From Pseudomonadota bacterium (lineage in GTDB: Bacteria > Pseudomonadota > Alphaproteobacteria > Rhizobiales > Devosiaceae), in contig JAEYXQ010000040.1 in NCBI GenBank assembly GCA_023431205.1, positions 1 to 26,693 of the forward strand: a stretch of 26,693 nucleotides of DNA. Reading direction: 5' to 3'. How positions within the stretch are numbered: the first letter of the stretch is position 1; the number at the start of each line of letters is the position of its first letter. The notes under the pieces are model-generated. The model saw only the letters and a list, made by a program, of their open reading frames with translations, searched no databases and had not been told where the DNA came from. A program made the translations under genes and the position numbers. Shown piece by piece: positions 8,283 through 15,360 of the stretch.

Positions 8283-9155
8283 CTAGTCGGTGAGCAGGAA
8301 CTCGGCGAGCGCGGTCAGGTCTTCGTCGCTCCAGTGGGAGGTGGAGTCGGCGATCACCTCGCCCATGGGCCCACCGAGGACATCGAAGCTGGGGGTGAAG
8401 CCGTCCTTGAGGGTCTGCACCAGGGTGAGGGCGTCATAGCCTTCCTCGCGTAGCGCCGCGGCGGTGATGGCGGGAGCGCGGCCGCCGACGCCGCCGGGGG
8501 AGCCGGTCAGCGCCCGGTCCCACTCGATGGCACCGAAGGCGTTGCGGGGAGTGTGGCAGGCGACGCAGTGGGCGGGGCCGAAGGCGAGGTATTTGCCACG
8601 GTCATAGCTGTCGGAGCGACCCGGATCGGACTCGAAGCGACGGGGCGTGAAGAACAGGTTCTTCCAGCCGGCGGCGGCGAGACGGATGTTGAACGGGAAC
8701 GGCGCGCCCCCGCCGCCCTCGGTTGCCACGGGTTCGGTCGCGAGCAGCGCGGCATAGAGGTCGGCGATCTCCTGATCGCTCATCAGGGTGTAGTTCTCGT
8801 AGGGGAACACCGGATAGAGGTGCCCTTCGGGGCCCATGCCGTTGCTCATCGCCTCGGCGAACTGGGCCAGGCTCCAGTTGCCGATGCCCGTCTCCGGGTG
8901 CGCGGTGATGTTGGGCGGCACGAAGGTGCCGAAGGGCGTCGCCAGCCCGGCGCCGCCGGCCAATGCGGGGCCACCATTGGCGGCGTCGGTGTGGCAGGAG
9001 ATGCAGCCGCCGATCCGCAGCAGGTAGGCACCGCGTTCGGCATTGCCCACCAGGGTCAGATCACGCGGCGGACCGGAAACGGGCTTGAGAAGATAAAATG
9101 CTGCCGCAGCTGCGACGAGCAGCACGACGACGCCCACAAGCCACCAGCGACGCAC
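8283..9155 (-). CDS. membrane-anchored diheme cytochrome c
   Basis: A 290-aa c-type cytochrome. It has an N-terminal membrane anchor (VRRWWLVGVVVLLVAAAAAF, residues 1-20) and two cytochrome c domains facing the periplasm. The heme sites are CISCH (C51, C54, H55) and CVACH (C197, C200, H201). It resembles the cytochrome subunits of periplasmic alcohol, gluconate or aldehyde dehydrogenases, which pass electrons to the terminal oxidase. No flavin or quinoprotein dehydrogenase is encoded beside it. The GTG at 9155 is chosen because GGAGGGAG precedes it and the anchor begins there. An upstream ATG at 9212 would add 19 arginine-rich residues with no ribosome site. It is divergent from the FAD oxidase, across a 215-bp gap with no recognised promoter. 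Confidence 0.9.
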   Translation of the reverse strand: MRRWWLVGVVVLLVAAAAAFYLLKPVSGPPRDLTLVGNAERGAYLLRIGGCISCHTDAANGGPALAGGAGLATPFGTFVPPNITAHPETGIGNWSLAQFAEAMSNGMGPEGHLYPVFPYENYTLMSDQEIADLYAALLATEPVATEGGGGAPFPFNIRLAAAGWKNLFFTPRRFESDPGRSDSYDRGKYLAFGPAHCVACHTPRNAFGAIEWDRALTGSPGGVGGRAPAITAAALREEGYDALTLVQTLKDGFTPSFDVLGGPMGEVIADSTSHWSDEDLTALAEFLLTD

Positions 9156-9370
9156 CTGGTTCTCCCTCCGTAAGCCGTTGCGAAACAGAGCAGATCGGCT
9201 GCGGGTGCGCAATCGGCGCGCCGATCACTAGCCCGAGAGATCATTGGTGGCGTGGCACGCCCGGCAGAACCTGCCCCCACAAACGGGTAGGGCGCACCCG
9301 GTCGCGATCCTCTATTCCGCCCCGCCATGACGCGCCGGGGAGCGGCGCTTATTTGTTTGGAGCGGACAAG

Positions 9371-10780
9371 ATGAACGTCATCATGCGGGTTGCTGAACCC
9401 GAACTGACTGGTCAACTGGCTCGCGGTGTCGAGACGCTGGCCCTCAGGATGAAGGGCCGGATCGTCACCGCCAGCGACACGGATTATGACGCGCTGCGCG
9501 CGGTGGCACTCGGCAACTGGAGCCACCAGCCGCTGTTCATCGCCCGTGTGCGGGACGCCGCGGACGTGGCCGACGTGGTCGACTTCGCCCGGCGCAACGA
9601 CCTCGAGATCGCCATCCGCAGCGGCGGCCACTCGGTGTGCGGCCATAGCGGCAGCGCCGGCGGCGTGGTCATCGACCTGCGCGAGCTCAACGGCATCGAC
9701 ATCGACACCGAGGCGATGACGGTTTGGGCCGGCAGCGGGCTGAACGCCGGGGAAGTTTCCGCCGCGCTCGACGAGCACAAGGTGGTGGTGGGGTTCGGCG
9801 ACTCGGCCGGGGTCGGCATCGGCGGCCTCACGGTAGGCGGCGGGCTCGGCTACATGGCGCGCAAGCATGGTCTCACCATCGATGTGCTGCTGGCGGCCGA
9901 GATCGTCACCGCGGCCGGCGACATCCTGATCGCCGATGAAAACAACCATCCGGAGCTGTTCTGGGCCATTCGCGGTGGCGGCGGCAATTTCGGCGTGGTC
10001 ACCCGCTTCCAGTATCGGCTGAACCCGTTGCCCGAGTTCACCGGCGGTCCGCTGGTGCTGCCGGCAACGCCGGAAGTGGTCACGGGCTTCGTCACCGCCG
10101 CGCGGGCGGCACCGGAGGAGCTGACCACGATCCTGATCGCCATGCCCTGTCCGCCGATGCCGTTCCTGCCGCCGGAGCTTTATGGCCAGACCGTGCTAAT
10201 GGGCATGATGGCCTATGCCGGTCCGGCCGCGGCCGCCGCAGTGGCCCTGGCCCCGTTCCGGGCGCTGGCGACCCCGTTCGCCGACCTGGTGCGGCCGGGT
10301 CCTTACAGCATGATGTACCTGCCGGAGGAGCCGGGCATGACGCCGGCCGTGTCGGTGCGGGCGCAGTTCATCGAGGACGTCGACCTCAAGCAGGCAGCCG
10401 ACATGCTGGAGCGGGTCGGGACCTGCCCGGCGCCGATGCGAATGGCCCAGATCCGCATCCTTGGCGGGGCGGCGGCACGCGTGCCGGCCGAGGCCACCGC
10501 CTATGCGCACCGGTCGGCACCGATCCTGTTTGCGTACCTGGCGATGGATGGCGGCGCCGAAGCGGCTGCCCGTAACGATCGCTGGGCGGCCGACGGCATC
10601 GCGGCGCTCGGGATCGGCACTGCCACCGGCACCTATGTGAACTTCCAGGCCGAGCAAGGGGGCGACAGCCTCGGCAAGGTCTATCCGGAGGCGACGCTGA
10701 ACCGCCTGCGCGAGATCAAGCGCCGCTACGACCCGACAAACCTGTTTCGGCTGAACCAGAATATCCCACCCGCCGCGTGA
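9371..10780 (+). CDS. FAD-binding oxidoreductase, BBE (berberine bridge-like) type
   Basis: A 469-aa VAO/PCMH-fold oxidase. The FAD_binding_4 domain occupies about residues 50-200. It contains the motif IRSGGHSVCGHSG, where H87 is the likely covalent 8-alpha-histidyl FAD attachment, and GVGIGGLTVGGGLGYMARKHG. The substrate domain follows, and a C-terminal BBE motif ends YPEATLNRLREIKRRYDP. Relatives oxidise alcohols, sugars or N-heterocycles with oxygen as acceptor (for example 6-hydroxynicotine oxidases). I cannot name the substrate. No signal peptide is present. The ATG at 9371 has TTGGAG 8 nt upstream and fits the family N-terminus. A longer in-frame reading back to 9098 would run into the divergent cytochrome gene and is not credible. 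A terminator follows the stop. Confidence 0.92.
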   Translation: MNVIMRVAEPELTGQLARGVETLALRMKGRIVTASDTDYDALRAVALGNWSHQPLFIARVRDAADVADVVDFARRNDLEIAIRSGGHSVCGHSGSAGGVVIDLRELNGIDIDTEAMTVWAGSGLNAGEVSAALDEHKVVVGFGDSAGVGIGGLTVGGGLGYMARKHGLTIDVLLAAEIVTAAGDILIADENNHPELFWAIRGGGGNFGVVTRFQYRLNPLPEFTGGPLVLPATPEVVTGFVTAARAAPEELTTILIAMPCPPMPFLPPELYGQTVLMGMMAYAGPAAAAAVALAPFRALATPFADLVRPGPYSMMYLPEEPGMTPAVSVRAQFIEDVDLKQAADMLERVGTCPAPMRMAQIRILGGAAARVPAEATAYAHRSAPILFAYLAMDGGAEAAARNDRWAADGIAALGIGTATGTYVNFQAEQGGDSLGKVYPEATLNRLREIKRRYDPTNLFRLNQNIPPAA

Positions 10781-10812
10781 CCGACCCCGGTCAAGTTCTG
10801 GTGACGCCGTAA

Positions 10813-10856
10813 CGGCGCCGGGACTGCCCAGCAGTTCCGGCGCCGAATTGTTTTGT
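10813..10856 (+). terminator. rho-independent terminator after the FAD oxidase
   Basis: A long GC-rich hairpin pairs 10813-10827 with 10831-10845. Both arms end in CGGCGCCG, with one G-U pair, and the loop is 3-5 nt. It is followed by the T-rich run AATTGTTTTGT. It lies 33 bp after the oxidase stop codon and should end that transcript. Confidence 0.85.
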
Positions 10857-11000
10857 CGGCAGGAGAGCTTTTACTTTCTTCAACTTTCTCGAGCGACCCA
10901 CCTGTTTGTGGGGCGAGGCACTTCTGAAGAAATGATTAATGGCCGCACAAACCGAGGCAGTGGCTGTTGCCTCGCAGCATCTTCCACATCGAGACGAACC

Positions 11001-11081
11001 ATGCGCCGCACGCTGCTGCTTTCGAGCCTCTATGCGCTCGCCCTTGCCTTTCTGGCCCTGCCCTATGGCCTGGCCGCCTGA
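11001..11081 (+). CDS. possible 26-aa hydrophobic peptide
   Basis: A short frame encoding MRRTLLLSSLYALALAFLAL and ending YGLAA. It has a basic start, a hydrophobic core and a small-residue end, looking like a lone signal peptide or a single-pass small membrane protein. The upstream ribosome site is weak (GAGACG). It lies 22 bp before the next small gene on the same strand, so it could be an upstream peptide of that gene. With no homology available, real translation is uncertain. Confidence 0.35.
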   Translation: MRRTLLLSSLYALALAFLALPYGLAA

Positions 11082-11103
11082 CCCCCATGCCGAGGACAAA
11101 CAG

Positions 11104-11316
11104 ATGACCCGACTGCCCGAAACCATCGACTTCGATGAGAGCAACCATCCCGAGCTCGTCTCGGTCTTCCGCGATATCGACGCGGCGATTGCTGCCGTGA
11201 TCGCCAGCGACCCCGCCTTCCGCCCCCGCCCCGCCGGCAAGCGTCGCCGCCCGGTCGCATCGGTTGCGGCCAAGCCGGCGGTACGCGCCCGCCGCAAGCA
11301 GCGCGTCGCGGCCTGA
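11104..11316 (+). CDS. small basic-tailed protein, unknown function
   Basis: A 70-aa protein starting MTRLPETIDFDESNHPELVS, preceded by GAGGAC at a suitable distance. The first half is acidic and helix-prone (VFRDIDAAIAAVIAS). The second half is rich in Arg, Lys, Pro and Ala (RPRPAGKRRRP, RARRKQR), like a disordered nucleic-acid-binding tail. I do not recognise a family. An in-frame reading from 10939 would be longer, but its extra residues look like noncoding translation. It ends 2 bp before the convergent LuxR-type regulator. Confidence 0.6.
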   Translation: MTRLPETIDFDESNHPELVSVFRDIDAAIAAVIASDPAFRPRPAGKRRRPVASVAAKPAVRARRKQRVAA

Positions 11317-11318
11317 GC

Positions 11319-12350
11319 CTAGTGGTCTTCGAGGCTGACCGGGCTGGCGATGAACAGGCTGATCAGGTCGGCCTGGCGATCGGTCTCGGTTTTGCGGAAC
11401 AGGTTCTTGAGCGTGTAGCTCACCGTGTTGCGCGAAATGCCGAACTCCTCGGCGATCTCGTCGAGCCGAAGCCCGCGGGCCAGGGCCAGCGCCAGCCGCG
11501 TTTCTGCCGGCGACAGCCCATAAAGCTGCGCCACAGCCTCGGCAGCGGCACTGAGACGCCGCTCCGGATCGGTGACGAACAGACCGACAACAGGTTCACC
11601 CGCTCGCGCCGGCCCCCGACCCAGCGGGCAGGCCACGGCAAACAGGGCCCGGCGGCCGGAATTGCGGCTGAGCGCGACCGCCTCGCTGGCCTGGCGATCA
11701 CCCGCGGTGGCCTTGGCAATGGCGGTATCGACGATGTCGCGCAGCGCCTGGGTCTGCTGGGGTTTTTCCCCACGCAACAACCCCTCGCGCGAAATGCTGA
11801 TGCCGTCGGCCTCGGCCAGCAGCTCCTCGGCGCGGCGATTGCGGAACAGGACCTTGCGTTCGGAATCGATCAGGAACACGCCGACGGCGATGCGGTTGAG
11901 GGCCTCGTCGGCGCCGAGCAGGGCGGAGCGGACGCTGCCGCCCATGCCCCCCTCTCCCCGTGCCGCGCCCTTGATGCGCGCCACCTGGTCTAGCCGGGCC
12001 GCCACGGTGATCAGCATCAGGTCGAAGTCGATCGGCTTGGTCAGGTAGTCGTCGACCCCCGCCTCCTTGCCGGCAATGATGTCCCGGCGGCCGGCAAGCG
12101 CTGTGAGGAAGATGAAGGGCAGGTCGCCCAGGGCCGGCTCCTGCCGAACCAGCCGCAGCAGCTCGAGCCCGGACATCTTCGGCATGGTGATGTCGCAGAG
12201 CACCAGGTCGTAGCGGTTGGCGCGCAGCAGATCGAGCGCCTCCTGGCCGTTGGCGGCCTCGGCGACCTGGTAGCCGGCGGCGGCCAGTTCCTCGCAGATA
12301 TCCGCCCGCAGGTCGGCTTCGTCCTCGACGCAGAGAATATTGGCTGTCAT
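11319..12350 (-). CDS. response regulator, REC-PAS-LuxR architecture
   Basis: A 343-aa regulator. The receiver (about residues 1-125) has acidic E9, D10 and E11, phosphoacceptor D53 (LVLCDITMPKMSG) and K105 (YLTKPIDFD). A PAS-like segment follows (about 145-260, beginning ALNRIAVGVFLIDSERKVLF). A C-terminal LuxR/GerE helix-turn-helix contains LSPAETRLALALARGL, then LDEIAEEFGISRNTVSYTL. It should be the DNA-binding output of the kinase encoded just upstream, whose stop overlaps this start by ATGA, so the two are translationally coupled. A PAS domain between receiver and HTH is less common than plain NarL-type regulators and suggests a second, cytoplasmic signal. Target genes are unknown. Confidence 0.93.
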   Translation of the reverse strand: MTANILCVEDEADLRADICEELAAAGYQVAEAANGQEALDLLRANRYDLVLCDITMPKMSGLELLRLVRQEPALGDLPFIFLTALAGRRDIIAGKEAGVDDYLTKPIDFDLMLITVAARLDQVARIKGAARGEGGMGGSVRSALLGADEALNRIAVGVFLIDSERKVLFRNRRAEELLAEADGISISREGLLRGEKPQQTQALRDIVDTAIAKATAGDRQASEAVALSRNSGRRALFAVACPLGRGPARAGEPVVGLFVTDPERRLSAAAEAVAQLYGLSPAETRLALALARGLRLDEIAEEFGISRNTVSYTLKNLFRKTETDRQADLISLFIASPVSLEDH

Positions 12351-13726
12351 GGGCCGGCAATCACTTCAGTGTTGAGGGACGGCGCCTCATTATCGGCGGG
12401 CGACGGGCGGCGGAAGGGGAAACGGAGGGTGAAGGTCGAGCCCTGGCCCTCGACACTCTTCACTTCGACCCGGCCGCGATGCAGATCCATGATCTGGGCG
12501 GCGAAGCTGAGGCCGATGCCGGTGCCGGGAATGCCTTCGGCGGTGCGGGCCCGGTAGAAGCGGCGGAACAGCGAGCCAAGTTCGTCTTCCGGCACCCCGA
12601 CGCCCTGATCCTCCACTTCGATGACGATGTCACCGCCGGAGCGGGTCGCCCGGACAATGACCGGACTGCCGTCGGGCGAATATTTCAGGGCGTTGGAAAT
12701 GAGGTTCTGCACTGCCTGCTCGAGCAGCGTGGCGTCGACCTCGATGGCGCGCGGAACATGGTCGATGTGCAGCTCGATGCGGCGCTGATCCTGCTCGGGC
12801 TGGCCGTCCCAGACCGCCTTGAGCAGGGTCTCGAGGTCGCAGGACCGCAGGTTGAGAGTGATCTCACCCTCCTCGAGGCGGGCGGCGTTGAGGGTGCTTT
12901 CCATCAGCCGGGTCAGGCGCAGGCAGGCGGCCCTGATCTTGTCGGCGCGAGAGCTGATCTCGTCCTCGCTCATCAACGCACCGCGGCGGACCATGCGCTG
13001 GGCGCTGGCATCGATGATGGCGAGCGGCGTGCGGAACTGATGCGACACCACCGAGATAAAGGCGCGGTGCAGCCGCGACACCTGCCGCTCCCGCTCGAGG
13101 GCGGCCTCGGCGCGGACCATCTTGCCATGCTCCCCCACAAGTATGCCGGCCAGCAACAGTCCGGCCGCCATGGTGGCGGTCAGCGTTGCCAGCACCTCGA
13201 ACAGGGTATGACGGCGCTGTTCGCGGATGGCAGCATCGCGCTGGCGCTTGCTGAACAGGGCGGCGTTGGCAACATCGCGAAGCGAGGCAGCAAGACCCAG
13301 CGCCTCGGTGTGGAGCGTGGCAATGGTGTCGCGATCGTCCGGGGGCAGGGCGCGCAGCGCGGTGTCGGCACTGTCCACCGCCTGTCGGAAGGCGGCGAGC
13401 TGCTCCTCGTAGCCGAGCCCGCGGATCTGCCGGCGCGGTTCGCCCTGTTCGAGCACGGCGATGCGGCTACTGAGCAGGTCGAGCAGCAGCTGTACCTCGT
13501 CGCGGCTCGTGTCTCCCTGACCATAGCCGCGCACGGCCTCGGCGAAGCGCACCGCCTCGTACTGGCCCTGGCTCGACAGCCACACCATGTCCTCGGTGAT
13601 GTAATCTGCGGTGGCGTTTTCGCTCGAGAGCAGCCGCAGCGTCGCGGCAACGAGCAGCACGAACAGGATGGCCATGGCCACAAGGGCCAGCAGGAAACGC
13701 CGGGTCATCCACGGCCGGACGTTCAT
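12347..13726 (-). CDS. membrane sensor histidine kinase
   Basis: A 459-aa classic transmembrane kinase. TM1 is about residues 10-32 and TM2 about 177-197. Between them lies a periplasmic, mostly helical domain of about 145 residues, suggesting a four-helix-bundle sensor. A short coiled linker leads to HisKA with H229 in SVVSHQFRTPLAI. The HATPase domain has the N box (LISNALKYSPDG), G1 (VEDQGVGVPE) and G2 (GTGIGLSFAAQIM). It is the middle gene of a three-gene operon: its start overlaps the stop of the periplasmic SUOX-like gene by 4 bp, and its stop overlaps the regulator start by 4 bp. The periplasmic protein may therefore modulate this kinase. The signal is not known. Confidence 0.94.
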   Translation of the reverse strand: MNVRPWMTRRFLLALVAMAILFVLLVAATLRLLSSENATADYITEDMVWLSSQGQYEAVRFAEAVRGYGQGDTSRDEVQLLLDLLSSRIAVLEQGEPRRQIRGLGYEEQLAAFRQAVDSADTALRALPPDDRDTIATLHTEALGLAASLRDVANAALFSKRQRDAAIREQRRHTLFEVLATLTATMAAGLLLAGILVGEHGKMVRAEAALERERQVSRLHRAFISVVSHQFRTPLAIIDASAQRMVRRGALMSEDEISSRADKIRAACLRLTRLMESTLNAARLEEGEITLNLRSCDLETLLKAVWDGQPEQDQRRIELHIDHVPRAIEVDATLLEQAVQNLISNALKYSPDGSPVIVRATRSGGDIVIEVEDQGVGVPEDELGSLFRRFYRARTAEGIPGTGIGLSFAAQIMDLHRGRVEVKSVEGQGSTFTLRFPFRRPSPADNEAPSLNTEVIAGP

Positions 13727-14268
13727 TGGACCTGCAACTCCCGCAGCTGCCAGACCCAGCGGTCGTTGTATTGCGGGTCCTGCAGTTCGGCATGGGTGTC
13801 GCGCGGATAGACGACCCAGAGCGGGCCGCGGTCGCGCACCTGCAGTTCGGTGCCGTTCATGACGCCAGCCAGCAGCACGTCGTAGCGGGCGGCGTCCTCG
13901 AACGGGATCGGCGCCCGATAATCATTGAGGGCGATGCCGGTGATGGTGGTCCCGGCGGCGCCGACCCGCTCCAGCACCGAGCGCAGCAGCACACCCTCGA
14001 AATGCTGCGGGCCGTCGGTCCAGGCGGTGGTGGTGCTGATCTCGGCGGTCCCGAGCGTCTCGAGCATATCGCGGTCGAACTCTGCGCCCCGCTCGGAATT
14101 GGTGACTTCGATGCTGCCGGTGACGCGCAGGATCACCGGACCGGTGGGCTCCGGGAGCGGCTCGGCGGCAACCACCCTTGCCGCGGTCAGCGCCAGCAAC
14201 AGGGCGGCCGCCACCGGACGCCAGCTGGCGCCCCGCACCCAAGCCCCTGACCTGCCCCGCCCCCACAT
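13723..14268 (-). CDS. periplasmic SUOX/YedY-like protein lacking the Mo-binding cysteine
   Basis: A 181-aa exported protein. A signal peptide (VAAALLLALTAARVVAAEP) precedes a domain resembling the oxidoreductase molybdopterin-binding (sulfite oxidase/YedY) fold. Supporting motifs are VILRVTGSIEVTN, then FEGVLLRSVLERVG, ALNDYRAPIPFED and RDRGPLWVVYP. The protein contains no cysteine. The Mo-ligand position in the expected strand reads ISTTTAW, so a normal Mo-cofactor site is unlikely. It is the first gene of the sensor operon and overlaps the kinase gene by ATGA, suggesting a periplasmic sensing partner. The ATG at 14268 is used; a GTG at 14238 preceded by AGGGG would give a more ordinary signal peptide and is a real alternative. 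Fold assignment is by motif recall only. Confidence 0.75.
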   Translation of the reverse strand: MWGRGRSGAWVRGASWRPVAAALLLALTAARVVAAEPLPEPTGPVILRVTGSIEVTNSERGAEFDRDMLETLGTAEISTTTAWTDGPQHFEGVLLRSVLERVGAAGTTITGIALNDYRAPIPFEDAARYDVLLAGVMNGTELQVRDRGPLWVVYPRDTHAELQDPQYNDRWVWQLRELQVQ

Positions 14269-14277
14269 GCTGCCCGC

Positions 14278-14301
14278 GTCCCCATGTCCCCAGCGTCCCC
14301 A
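14278..14301. repeat. three short direct repeats upstream of the sensor operon
   Basis: GTCCCCA occurs three times, at 14278-14284, 14286-14292 and 14295-14301 (TGGGGAC on the operon strand). They lie 10-33 bp upstream of the ATG at 14268. They may be an iterated regulator site or simple low-complexity sequence. The rest of the 286-bp gap (14269-14554) shows no clear promoter. Confidence 0.4.
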
Positions 14302-14554
14302 GGGGCTACAATCGTATAATGGCGCTCAATATTTCCGTTGGTCCAGCGACGCCAAGCAGAAAAACAAGCACCCGGTACGATTTTGCCTGTTCGGGTGGGG
14401 ACGGCACAGAAATCCCGCCGGTTCGGTGCGGCCTCTACTGCCGTCCGGCGCCCGACCACTCGTTTGGGTGGCGACAGCGGAGGACGGCGCGTGATCTTGG
14501 AACCGCAATACCTGCCGTCACTGCCGCGCCTGCCGACCAAGCCTGGGATCTGAT

Positions 14555-14806
14555 ATGCCGCACCACCAACGCGACCTGCCGCTCGGGGTTTATGTGCTCA
14601 TCTGCCTGGCGGTGATCGGCTTCGAAGTGTTCGGGGCGGCGGTCACGGTGGGCGTGGTGCTGGGCGTGACGGTGCTTGCCGCGCTGGTCACACTGGTGGG
14701 CGAGGCGCTTCGCCTCCGCCTTCACGCTCCCGGCCCACGCAAACGCGTGGGGCTGCCGGGTGAACAAGGGGTTAACAAGGCAGCGGCCGGTGGCGCTCGC
14801 CGCTGA
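14555..14806 (+). CDS. small membrane protein, unknown function
   Basis: An 83-aa protein. After a short polar start (MPHHQRDLPLG) there is a hydrophobic stretch of about 40 residues (VYVLICLAVIGFEVFGAAVT, then VGVVLGVTVLAALVTLV), enough for two tight transmembrane helices, and a basic tail. The ribosome site is weak. I do not recognise the family. A strong terminator lies 40 bp downstream, which supports a real transcript ending here. It is divergent from the sensor operon, but no functional link is visible. Confidence 0.6.
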   Translation: MPHHQRDLPLGVYVLICLAVIGFEVFGAAVTVGVVLGVTVLAALVTLVGEALRLRLHAPGPRKRVGLPGEQGVNKAAAGGARR

Positions 14807-14845
14807 CGCCCCACCTGCCGGTGCCCTGACCTCCTGACTCCCTCC

Positions 14846-14875
14846 GCCGCCCGCGCCGCCGGGCGGCTTTTCTTT
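14846..14875 (+). terminator. rho-independent terminator
   Basis: A perfect 8-bp stem, GCCGCCCG paired with CGGGCGGC around a 6-nt loop, followed directly by TTTTCTTT. It ends the transcript of the small membrane protein gene and insulates the DUF1127 gene downstream. Confidence 0.9.
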
Positions 14876-14981
14876 GAGCGGCAAGCCATTGGACGGGGAT
14901 TTGCGACGGCGCCCCTCAAACGAGTGGGGCGGCACCGGCGAGGCGGCCTTAGATCGGCGCCACACCGTCTTGGAGACCACT

Positions 14982-15152
14982 ATGCTCGAATTTCTCGACG
15001 CCTGGCGCCTGAGGCGCCGCCAGCGCCAGACACAACTGCACCTGACCGCGCTAAGCGACCATCTTCTGGCCGATATCGGCATCAGCCGAGCCGAGGTCAT
15101 CGAGCTCGACCTCTACCGAACCAGCCGCAGGCGCGCGGGGGCGGGCCGCTGA
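14982..15152 (+). CDS. DUF1127 domain protein
   Basis: A 56-aa protein with an arginine-rich helix followed by the DUF1127 signature LTALSDHLLADIGISRAEV. The ATG at 14982 has TTGGAG 6 nt upstream. A longer reading would run back into the terminator and is rejected. DUF1127 proteins are small, very basic and abundant in alphaproteobacteria. Published roles concern RNA turnover and growth or stress adaptation, but none can be assigned to this copy. Its stop shares a base with the start of the next gene (TGATG), so the two are translationally coupled. Confidence 0.9.
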   Translation: MLEFLDAWRLRRRQRQTQLHLTALSDHLLADIGISRAEVIELDLYRTSRRRAGAGR

Positions 15153-15325
15153 TGGCCTATGTTCCCTCGCATCTGCGCCGCCGGCGCCGGTCGCTGCTGC
15201 GGGTACGATACCTGCTGCTGCTGCTCGCCCTGGTGGTGCTGACGCCCAAGCTCGACATGGGCAATTTCCCGCTGCTGGCCAAGCTGGTGCCGGCGGGCGG
15301 CGCCGAACAGACCCAGCGCGGCTGA
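15152..15325 (+). CDS. 57-aa basic single-pass membrane protein
   Basis: It starts inside the stop of the DUF1127 gene (TGATG). The N-terminus is strongly basic (HLRRRRRSLLRVR), followed by one hydrophobic helix (YLLLLLALVVLTP) and a short polar tail, so an N-in topology is expected. No family is recognised. The overlap with a well-supported gene and the clean charge/hydrophobic layout argue that it is real. Confidence 0.6.
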   Translation: MAYVPSHLRRRRRSLLRVRYLLLLLALVVLTPKLDMGNFPLLAKLVPAGGAEQTQRG

Positions 15326-15360
15326 TCGCGGCGGGAGGGGAGCAGGGGTCGGAGGGACGA

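Noticed and set aside
9098..9370. A longer FAD oxidase starting at 9098
   Set aside because: The extra 91 residues overlap the divergent cytochrome gene and lack family similarity; the ATG at 9371 has a good ribosome site.
10951..10972. A small inverted repeat (CGAGGCA and TGCCTCG) before the 26-aa frame
   Set aside because: Seven base pairs with an 8-nt loop and no T-run is too weak to call a terminator or operator.
12479..13810. A 443-codon plus-strand frame opposite the membrane histidine kinase
   Set aside because: It is an antisense shadow; the kinase strand has HisKA and HATPase motifs and overlapping operon junctions.
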